The position numbers and the translations under genes were made by a program. From assembly GCF_000426625.1 (NCBI RefSeq), contig NZ_KE384547.1, forward strand, positions 1,100,986 to 1,164,985: 64,000 nucleotides of DNA. The letters run 5' to 3'. The notes beneath the pieces were generated by a model that saw only the letters and a list, made by a program, of their open reading frames with translations, was not told where the DNA came from and made no database searches. Positions 54,525-61,494 of the stretch are shown in pieces (position 1 is the first letter of the stretch; every line of letters begins with the position of its first letter). This stretch comes from Psychrilyobacter atlanticus DSM 19335. GTDB taxonomy: Bacteria; Fusobacteriota; Fusobacteriia; Fusobacteriales; Fusobacteriaceae.

Positions 54525-55028
54525 ATGGAATTCAAATATTTAAATGGGTATTCAGAAAATATCCTGCAACAGGTAGAACAATTGATAAAAAAAGAGAAAT
54601 TAGGAGTTTATATCAAAAATAAATATCCCAAAGCTCATAGAATAGATACAGATAAACAACTATATGAATATACTATGGAGATAAAAAATAATTTTTTAAG
54701 AAAAAGTCAGCCTCTGTCAAAGGTAGTTTACGATGGAAAGATAATTTTAGAAAATCAAGCTTTGGGTCTTCACTCATATATTCCCAGGAAACAGGGTAAA
54801 AAAACAAAGGTAAAAAATGAAATAAAGATAGCTTCTAAGTTTAAAAAAATGCCGTTAAAGTTTTTGGAGCATATAGTGGTACATGAATTAGCTCATTTAA
54901 AGGAAAAAAATCATGATAAGGCTTTTTATAGATTGTGTCAATCTATGGAAGATAATTGTGGTGAGGTAGAATTAGATTTGAGAATTTATCTTACTTATGT
55001 AGATATATATAAGGAAGAACTTTATTAA
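54525..55028 (+). CDS. YgjP-like (DUF45) zinc metallopeptidase
   Basis: The 167-residue protein ends with the motif VVHELAHLKEKNHDKAFYRL near 127-146, an H-E-x-x-H plus a further His typical of the DUF45/WLM metallopeptidases. The preceding PLKFLEHI helix agrees. Members are probable intracellular proteases of unclear role. AAGAAGGGATAAAA precedes the ATG. It ends the U32 operon, before a strong terminator at 55027-55075. Confidence 0.85.
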   Translation: MEFKYLNGYSENILQQVEQLIKKEKLGVYIKNKYPKAHRIDTDKQLYEYTMEIKNNFLRKSQPLSKVVYDGKIILENQALGLHSYIPRKQGKKTKVKNEIKIASKFKKMPLKFLEHIVVHELAHLKEKNHDKAFYRLCQSMEDNCGEVELDLRIYLTYVDIYKEELY

Positions 55029-55075
55029 AAAAAAGACAGCCACTAGTTACTTGTAACTAGTGGCTGTCTTTTTTT
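55027..55075. terminator. strong bidirectional terminator
   Basis: AAAAGACAGCCACTAGTTAC and GTAACTAGTGGCTGTCTTTT pair perfectly around TT, with T-runs for both convergent genes. Confidence 0.92.
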
Positions 55076-55098
55076 ATTCTTGATTAACTATTTAAAAT

Positions 55099-56571
55099 TT
55101 AAACGTTATGATGATGTTTTTTATAATCTGGATGATGTTTATATCCACCTTCCCAAAATTCTGCATTTTTTACTCCCATTTTTATAGAATCATATTGAGG
55201 ATCTAAACCTTGAGATTTTTGTTCTTCATAGTCTTTTAGACTCTGGAGTGCCGGCTTTCTTAAAAGAATAATAGCAATAATATTTAACCACGCCATAAGC
55301 CCTACTCCTACATCTCCTAGACCCCAAGCCAATGATGCTGTTCTAACTGCACCATAGTAAATAGCAGCGAGTAGTGCAAATCTCATTAAATTGACAACCA
55401 GTTTATGGTGATGTCCTCCTTTAAATAAATAAACAATACAGGTTTCTGCATAGTAGTAATAAGCCATTAAGGTCGTGAATGCAAATAAAAATAATGCAAT
55501 AGCAACAAATTTACTACCAAAACCTGGCATAAAAGAATCCACTGCCATCTGTGTATAAGCTGGACCATACTCAACACCTGGAATATTTTCAACGATGAAA
55601 CCACCGACGTTGTCACGGACATTATATGCACCTGTTAACAGAATCATAAATCCTGTTGCACTGCAGACAAACAATGTATCTATATAAACTGAAAATGCTT
55701 GAACTAACCCTTGCTTAGCAGGATGAGAAACCTCAGCCGCACCGGCTGCCATAGGACCAGTACCTTGACCAGCTTCGTTAGAATAAATACCACGTTTTAC
55801 ACCCCATGAGATTGCCATTCCTAAAATTCCACCAAAAGCTGCATTTACTCCAAATGCACTCTTGATAATCAACATGAAAACAGCCGGAAGCTGTGCAATA
55901 TTAACAACAATAATGATAAGGGCAACAAGAATATAAGCTCCTGCCATAAATGGCACAAGAATTTCAGCTGCTTTACCCATACGATGGACTCCACCAAAGA
56001 TAATAGTACCTAAAAGAATAACGATTATAGCACCTGTTATATAAGGGCTGAGACCGAAAGCAGTATTTACACTACTAGCTATACTGTTTGCTTGAACCCC
56101 TGGCAATAAAAATCCCATTGCAACTACCGAAGAAACGGCAAATAGCACAGCATACCATTTTATACCGAGACCTTTTTCTATATAGTACGAAGGTCCACCA
56201 CGATATTGATTGTCAATTTCAACCTTGTAAATTTGAGCTAACGCTGATTCCACAAAAGCAGAACCTGCACCTAAAAATGCTATTACCCACATCCAAAATA
56301 ACGCTCCGGGACCACCGAGAGCAATGGCTGTTGCAACACCTGCGATATTACCAGTTCCTACTCTACCAGAAACAGCTAGTGCAAATGCTTGGAAAGAAGA
56401 AACACCCTGTTCAGATTCTTGACCACCAAAAAGTAGTCTTATCATTTCTTTCAGATGGCGTATCTGCATAAATCGCGTTGCAAACGAGAAGTAAAGTCCT
56501 GTTGCAAGAAGTAAATACACCAGTACTGGACTCCAAATTATCGAGTTGAGAAAATCAACAGCTTGACCCAT
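55099..56571 (-). CDS. sodium:alanine symporter (AGCS family)
   Basis: This 490-residue Na+-coupled carrier brings alanine or glycine into the cell. Family motifs: FQAFALAVSGRVGTGNIAGV near 60-79, 'GGPGALFWMWVIAFLGAGSAFVESALAQIYK', 'YRGGPSYYIEKGLG', 'MAISWGVKRGIYSNEAGQGTGPMAAGAAE' near 252-280, and PGFGSKFVAIALFLFAFTT. About eleven spans are expected. The C-terminal tail is His-rich (KHHPDYKKHHHNV). It complements the two alanine dehydrogenase genes. AAGGAGGTTATTT precedes the ATG. Confidence 0.95.
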   Translation of the reverse strand: MGQAVDFLNSIIWSPVLVYLLLATGLYFSFATRFMQIRHLKEMIRLLFGGQESEQGVSSFQAFALAVSGRVGTGNIAGVATAIALGGPGALFWMWVIAFLGAGSAFVESALAQIYKVEIDNQYRGGPSYYIEKGLGIKWYAVLFAVSSVVAMGFLLPGVQANSIASSVNTAFGLSPYITGAIIVILLGTIIFGGVHRMGKAAEILVPFMAGAYILVALIIIVVNIAQLPAVFMLIIKSAFGVNAAFGGILGMAISWGVKRGIYSNEAGQGTGPMAAGAAEVSHPAKQGLVQAFSVYIDTLFVCSATGFMILLTGAYNVRDNVGGFIVENIPGVEYGPAYTQMAVDSFMPGFGSKFVAIALFLFAFTTLMAYYYYAETCIVYLFKGGHHHKLVVNLMRFALLAAIYYGAVRTASLAWGLGDVGVGLMAWLNIIAIILLRKPALQSLKDYEEQKSQGLDPQYDSIKMGVKNAEFWEGGYKHHPDYKKHHHNV

Positions 56572-56733
56572 AAATAACCTCCTTAAATAAAAAAATAATA
56601 CTATGGCATTGTTTAATTTAATTAGAATATATTTTGATTACAATTCTATATTCTTTTTTTATGATGAAATTCCTTTTTTTTTGGTATAAAAAATTAAAAA
56701 TCACACTAGAGCTTATATTTTTAGGGGCTAACT

Positions 56734-56762
56734 AAAAAAACAGGATGAATTATCCTGCTTTA
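56734..56762 (-). terminator. terminator downstream of the 99-residue gene
   Basis: CAGGAT and ATCCTG pair around GAATT; on the minus strand TTTTTTT follows. It lies about 110 bases past the hypothetical gene's stop. Confidence 0.65.
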
Positions 56763-56869
56763 AATATTATTGTTTTTTATTAATTGTTGAATTATATAAT
56801 TTTTTAATATATCTACTGGGTATATAATTCATTAACTTATTTATTTTATCAACGAGAAAAATTAACTAT

Positions 56870-57169
56870 TTAAAATATTGGGTATATATTCCACAATTTT
56901 TTATAACTTTTAGAATAAAAATTTCGTAATTTTATTTTTTCTCTATTTCCCCCTTTTAATATAATATGCTTTATTAAAATATCAATATAAGTTTGCGTAT
57001 GATAGATATAATCAATTTTCTCGTTAGAACTTAAAGGTGGTTCTATATTAGGTATGTTAATAAATAAAACTCCTTGGATATTTTTCTTCAGGACCATTTT
57101 AAGACCTTTTTTATTTGAAATCTCCATAGCTTTATAAAAATTATCATAAATATTTTTAGTCGAAACCAT
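56870..57169 (-). CDS. hypothetical protein, 99 residues
   Basis: GGAGGCATATT precedes the ATG. The protein is basic and mainly helical, with a short strand GVLFINIPNIEPPLSSNEK in the middle and a tail rich in Lys and Tyr. No motif is recognised. It follows the small zinc ribbon gene by 45 bases and may be co-transcribed. Confidence 0.55.
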   Translation of the reverse strand: MVSTKNIYDNFYKAMEISNKKGLKMVLKKNIQGVLFINIPNIEPPLSSNEKIDYIYHTQTYIDILIKHIILKGGNREKIKLRNFYSKSYKKLWNIYPIF

Positions 57170-57214
57170 AATATGCCTCCATTTTAGGATTTTATTTCTA
57201 TTTTAATAAAGATA

Positions 57215-57370
57215 TTATATTACTCCACTTATTCCCCTAGCATAACGAGCATTTTTTTTCTTACACAATGGACAAATCTTCTTATATGGAACTCCAAGAG
57301 AATCTACTGCTGTTTCAAATTTTTTTTTGCATTTTAAACATTTTATTATTTTAGTATTTTTATTATTCAT
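57215..57370 (-). CDS. small zinc-ribbon protein, 51 residues
   Basis: GGGGGACAT precedes an ATG at 57370. The protein has two C-x2-C pairs, KCLKCKKKF and KICPLCKKKNARY, separated by about 18 residues, which makes a typical zinc ribbon. It is strongly basic, so it may bind nucleic acid or a ribosome. It is too short for many gene finders. It is divergent from the selenoprotein gene, sharing a 172-base intergenic region. Confidence 0.7.
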   Translation of the reverse strand: MNNKNTKIIKCLKCKKKFETAVDSLGVPYKKICPLCKKKNARYARGISGVI

Positions 57371-57542
57371 ATGTCCCCCTATTCACTTATAATTCTTAGA
57401 ATTTTTAATAGTTCCTTAAATTTAATAGTTCTTTATACTATAGGTAGTGTTATTTTCCTTTTATTTTTACAAATATAAAGGAAAATACTTAACTTACTCG
57501 TATAAAATTATGATAAAAATATAATTATAAAGGAGGTAACGT

Positions 57543-57782
57543 ATGAAACCTATATTATCAATTGAGTTTTGTACATCATGAGGGTATGCAGAGAAAGCAG
57601 TGGATGCTATTGGAGCCTTGGTAGGGTTCTATAAAAATTATTTCTTAGAGTTTAAACTTATCCCTTCGTCTGGAGGTGTATTTGAAGTTAGATTTGAAGA
57701 CAAACTTTTGTTTTCTAAAAAAAAAGCGGGAAGATTTCCAGAGTTAGATGAGTTAATTGAACTTGTAAAAAACGAAATATAG
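57543..57782 (+). CDS. SelW/Rdx-family selenoprotein, UGA read as selenocysteine
   Basis: AAAGGAGGTAACGT precedes an ATG at 57543. The frame reads IEFCTS-U-GYAEKAVDAIGA, with an in-frame TGA at 57579-57581, and stays open to a stop at 57782 (79 residues). C-x-x-U followed by GY is the redox motif of the SelW/SelT/Rdx thioredoxin-like family, and later parts (PSSGGVFEVRF, KAGRFPELDELIELV) match its C-terminal half, including the G-x-F segment. Eighteen bases after the TGA, AGCA-GTGGA-TGCT can form a small hairpin with a G in the first loop positions, compatible with a bacterial SECIS. Ordinary gene calling would report only a truncated 60-residue frame from a GTG at 57600. Confidence 0.85.
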
Positions 57783-57834
57783 AAATAATTAAAAAAAAAC
57801 TTAATCATAATAAAATTTTAAGAAAATTAAAGTT

Positions 57835-57867
57835 AAAAAAACAGAGGGAAGTATCTCTGTTTTTTTA
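57835..57867 (+). terminator. selenoprotein gene terminator
   Basis: AAAAAACAGAG and CTCTGTTTTTTT pair over 11 bp with an 8-base loop and T-run. Confidence 0.82.
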
Positions 57868-57999
57868 TTATCTATATTTTATTGTTAGATTTATTTTTTA
57901 TACTCCTATCCTTGATTTTTATTATAAATATATATATAATATATTTAATTTGATTTTAAGATTATTAAAATCAAAGTTTAAAGAGATTAAAAAATAATT

Positions 58000-58088
58000 C
58001 TGAAAAAGGCAAAGCAGAAGAAATTCTGTGACGCAAAACTAAAGGGTCTAAGTCTATATTATTTAGAGATGACAGCCAGTTGCCAAAA
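58000..58088 (+). ncRNA. cyclic di-GMP-I riboswitch (GEMM-I) aptamer
   Basis: The conserved elements are in order: GGCAAAGC (58008-58015), TGTGACGCAAAACTAAAGGG (about 58027-58046), TCTAAG, and ATGACAGCCAGTTGCC (58069-58084), which closes the P1 stem GGCAA/TTGCC. The GACGCAAA junction and ACTAAAGGGTCTAAG segment are typical of the class. It lies ahead of a terminator and an HD-GYP gene, so c-di-GMP level should set expression of that enzyme. Confidence 0.9.
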
Positions 58089-58095
58089 CTTTTTT

Positions 58096-58136
58096 AGAGG
58101 TGTGCTATTTGTGTGATACAAAGTAGCCTCTTTTTT
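58096..58136 (+). terminator. riboswitch expression-platform terminator
   Basis: AGAGG...GCTATTTGT and ACAAAGTAGC...CTCT pair around GTGAT and are followed by TTTTTTATTTT. It directly follows the riboswitch, the usual arrangement for transcriptional control. Confidence 0.82.
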
Positions 58137-58231
58137 ATTTTGCCTAATTTAAATATTATTCTGTATGAGCTTTAAGATTAACTTGATAAAGAAGAATTGT
58201 TAGACACTACTGAAAGCATTTGGAGGTTTAT

Positions 58232-60415
58232 ATGTATAAAATTTTATGGCCGATTTTTTTCTTTTTGTATATTTCATCCTTTGGGATGGATACACTAAAA
58301 ATTGAATTAACTAAAGAGGAAAAGGAATGGGTTAAGCTGAATCAACGTAAAAATATAACTATTTATATGGATGAAAATAGGGGAATATTAAATTATCATT
58401 CAAATGGACGAAGGAGGGGAGTTTTCCCTAAAATCATTAAATTTCTGGAAAGAAACACAGGACTAAAATTTCAGGTGATTAATGAAGATACTGACAAATT
58501 TGAAAGATCTGTGGATTCGGGTTTTCCTGATATCGTAATGGGGGTAGAGGACTACAAAAGAAACAATAAAAAATATATTTATATAAAAAAATCACTGAAC
58601 TTAGATGGAGTGATGATAACCAGAAATGATTATCCATCCATTGATTTTAAGACAGATATCTCCAATAAAATAATTGTTTGTATGGAAGGTGATCTGATAA
58701 AAGATAAAATTTTGAAAAAGTATGGAAATTCAGTAAAACTTATCCTTAAACCAACGAGAAAGGGAGCTATGGATTCTCTTTTATTAGGAGAGGCAGATAT
58801 CTATATTGAAGATTATGAGGATGGATTAAAATATCTGATTGAAAATCCGGAAACAAAAGCTAGAATAAACTATCTTTCAAATGACCTTGAAACTGACTAT
58901 TATATAGGGGGAAAATCAGAATATAAACAATTATTAAATCTGGTTGAAAGATTATTAAATCGTGCTGATATAACAATGAAGTTTTTTTATGATGAATCTG
59001 TGGAATACACAAAAAATAAGGTGAAGATTTCAAATGAAATAAAAAAATATATGGAAGAAAAAAAGGTTATAAAAGTTTTTATCCCAAAAGTAGATGATAT
59101 TCCACAGCTTTATCACAGAGATAAATTTGGGAATAAAGCTGGATTTTTGGTGAATTATTTCAATGAAATAGAAAAAATAATGGGATTGAAAATAGTTTTA
59201 GAAGAAAACGATTCACCTTCTTCTTTTGATATTAATCCCTTTATATTATCGGTGAATGGAAAAGAATTAAACAATAAAGAGCACCTTTCCACAGAACCCT
59301 ATGTAGAAGCTCAATTCTCAATCTTCAACAGGGCAGACGAGGGATATATTCCATATTCTGATGATCTAGAAATCTATAAGATAGCCGTGGTAGGAGGATC
59401 TCTTATTGAAAAATATCTTTTGAGTAAAGGGTTAAAGGATAACTTAGTAACCTTCAAAACAATTGAAGAAACTATGACTGCTGTGAGTGAAGGTGATGCA
59501 GATATTCTTATAGGGAGAATACAGTATATTGACAAACTCTTAAAAAAGTATCGTATAGAAAACATAAAAATAGCAGGAATTATGCCTGATAAGATAGACT
59601 TGAGGTTTGGTGTCCCTAAAAAAGACGAAATACTTTATTTTCTGATAAATGGTTTCAACAATGATTTTTCCTATGGGATAAAAATGAATAAAGATGAATT
59701 TTTTTCAAAAAATACGGAAATAGCAAAGGACTATAAATTTTCTATTATTATATTACTGATTTCAATTCTTGGGTTTTTAGGAGTATACATTCATTTAAAA
59801 AGATTTAAAAAAGTATACAATAAATTAAAAAATATAACGATAGGTCTAGTGGAGACTCTGGAGAGTGCAAATACTTATAATGATGAAGATACCGGTGCAC
59901 ACATAAAGCGGCTAAATCAATATTCAGAATTATTGGCTGAAGAACTTAAATTATCAAATTCTTTTGTAAATGAAATAGGACTATACGCTTCCCTTCATGA
60001 TATAGGTAAAATAGGGATTTCAGATGCCATCCTAAAAAAACCAGGGAAACTGACAGAGGAAGAGTTTGAGATCATGAGAAGCCACATAGAAATTGGTTAC
60101 AACCTTATAAAGGATTTAGATGTAAGTCCAGTGGCATCAAATATAGTCAGGTATCATCATGAAAAATGGAATGGGAAAGGTTATGGAAAGGGACTCAAAG
60201 GAGAAGAGATTCCTGTAGAAGCAAGAATAGTGGCATTGGCAGATGTGTATGATGCTTTACGGCAGGAACGAGTTTATAAAAAAGCCTTTACCCATGAAAA
60301 ATCTATGGAAATAATAATTTCTGAGAGTGGTAAACATTTTGACCCTAGAATAGTTGAAATCTTTATAAAAAAACATGAGAATTTTCGGGATATATTTGAA
60401 GAGAGTAAGGTGTAA
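58232..60415 (+). CDS. periplasmic-sensor HD-GYP c-di-GMP phosphodiesterase
   Basis: A signal peptide or anchor (FFLYISSFGMDTLKIEL) is followed by two SBP_bac_3-like amino-acid-binding domains (about 20-260 and 270-505), a membrane span near 515-535 (FSIIILLISILGFLGVYIHL), a short coil, and an HD-GYP domain: DTGAHIKRLNQYSELLA, LHDIGKIGISDAILKKPGKL, 'RYHHEKWNGKGYGKGLKGEEI' and RIVALADVYDALRQERVYKK. The HD pair and GYP-region are intact, so it should hydrolyse c-di-GMP in response to a periplasmic ligand. A c-di-GMP riboswitch precedes it. GGAGGTTTAT precedes the ATG; an upstream TTG overlaps the ribosome-binding site. Confidence 0.92.
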   Translation: MYKILWPIFFFLYISSFGMDTLKIELTKEEKEWVKLNQRKNITIYMDENRGILNYHSNGRRRGVFPKIIKFLERNTGLKFQVINEDTDKFERSVDSGFPDIVMGVEDYKRNNKKYIYIKKSLNLDGVMITRNDYPSIDFKTDISNKIIVCMEGDLIKDKILKKYGNSVKLILKPTRKGAMDSLLLGEADIYIEDYEDGLKYLIENPETKARINYLSNDLETDYYIGGKSEYKQLLNLVERLLNRADITMKFFYDESVEYTKNKVKISNEIKKYMEEKKVIKVFIPKVDDIPQLYHRDKFGNKAGFLVNYFNEIEKIMGLKIVLEENDSPSSFDINPFILSVNGKELNNKEHLSTEPYVEAQFSIFNRADEGYIPYSDDLEIYKIAVVGGSLIEKYLLSKGLKDNLVTFKTIEETMTAVSEGDADILIGRIQYIDKLLKKYRIENIKIAGIMPDKIDLRFGVPKKDEILYFLINGFNNDFSYGIKMNKDEFFSKNTEIAKDYKFSIIILLISILGFLGVYIHLKRFKKVYNKLKNITIGLVETLESANTYNDEDTGAHIKRLNQYSELLAEELKLSNSFVNEIGLYASLHDIGKIGISDAILKKPGKLTEEEFEIMRSHIEIGYNLIKDLDVSPVASNIVRYHHEKWNGKGYGKGLKGEEIPVEARIVALADVYDALRQERVYKKAFTHEKSMEIIISESGKHFDPRIVEIFIKKHENFRDIFEESKV

Positions 60416-60498
60416 TTTATAAATAAAAAAATTCTTAAAAATAAACTTTATTCCCTTTTAAGGGAATTAAATTTATTATTTTCATTTAAGATTAATTT

Positions 60499-60533
60499 CA
60501 AAAGGGCGCTATAAATTCAGCGTCCTTTTATTT
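60499..60533 (+). terminator. terminator of the HD-GYP gene
   Basis: AAAAGGGCGCT and AGCGTCCTTTTA pair with one G-T pair around ATAAATTC. Confidence 0.7.
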
Positions 60534-60544
60534 GGGGTTATTTA

Positions 60545-61312
60545 TCATTTTTCTATAAAGGGTTGTTTTATCATATATGAAAAATACTGATATTTCTCTT
60601 CTATATATCCAGGTATTCCATACTTAGGTGTAGATATATCTCTCTGGGGGAGAAATGTTCCAAAAATTTTATCCCATAGGATAAGAAAGGATGAGAAGTT
60701 GGAGTTTGATTCTTTCCACTTTAAAGAATGATGGATCCTATGGAGATATGGTGTCACAATAATCTTTGAAAGAAAAATATCTAAGCTTCGGTTGATCCTT
60801 ATATTGCTGTGATGAAAATAAACATTTACATTAAATATTACATCATAAAATAAAAGAGCCTCTACAGGTATCCCTATTAGAAGTATAAAGGGCAGTTTGA
60901 AGAGGTGCCCCATGAGTACCTCAAAAAAATGAAACCTCAGGGCAGAAGAAGCGTTGAGAAGCCTGTCTGTATGATGAATTGTGTGAAAGTGCATCAGAAA
61001 TGAGTTCCTGTGGAGCAGCCGGTGCCACCAGTAATTTATACAGTCTAAAACTATAACTCCTAAGAGGAGTTTGAATCTGTAGTCTAAAGGGATCATATTA
61101 ATAATTCCTATTTCTAGGTTTTCAAGGTATTTAGCTAAAGTATAAACTGTAAAAAGTGAAAAATATCTTCCAATAAATAAGTTGACCACTCCAAGACCAA
61201 TATTATTTATATCGTGTCTTTTTCCACCAATATTTTTATTTACCTGTGGGATTATTCTTTCCAATATAAATAATAGAAAAAAAAATCCTCCCATCAATAT
61301 CAATCTTTCCAT
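60545..61312 (-). CDS. fatty acid hydroxylase / sterol desaturase family membrane protein
   Basis: The 255-residue protein has the three histidine clusters of the di-iron membrane hydroxylase family: HRLLH (H-x3-H), HTIHH (H-x2-HH) and HRIHH near the C-terminus, with HHSN in between, and four hydrophobic spans. Known members use molecular oxygen to hydroxylate or desaturate lipids, which is surprising for a presumed anaerobe; some bacterial members act in lipid or carotenoid modification. The substrate is unknown. GAGGAAATT precedes the ATG. Confidence 0.82.
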   Translation of the reverse strand: MERLILMGGFFFLLFILERIIPQVNKNIGGKRHDINNIGLGVVNLFIGRYFSLFTVYTLAKYLENLEIGIINMIPLDYRFKLLLGVIVLDCINYWWHRLLHRNSFLMHFHTIHHTDRLLNASSALRFHFFEVLMGHLFKLPFILLIGIPVEALLFYDVIFNVNVYFHHSNIRINRSLDIFLSKIIVTPYLHRIHHSLKWKESNSNFSSFLILWDKIFGTFLPQRDISTPKYGIPGYIEEKYQYFSYMIKQPFIEK

Positions 61313-61456
61313 AATTTCCTCTCCTCAAATGAATTTGATGTATATAAAATTGTTTATTTAGATAATAAATTATTTTAAATTTCATAAACACATGTCATTT
61401 TATACCCTTATATTTTTTATTTTCCTTCTTTTATTGGAATTGCTCTGAAGAGGTAT

Positions 61457-61485
61457 AAAAAAACCAGTTAAATCAATAACTGGTT
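61457..61485 (-). terminator. terminator of the cotransporter gene
   Basis: On the minus strand AACCAGTTA and TAACTGGTT pair around TTGATT, followed by TTTTTATACC. Confidence 0.8.
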
Positions 61486-61494
61486 CTTATCTTT

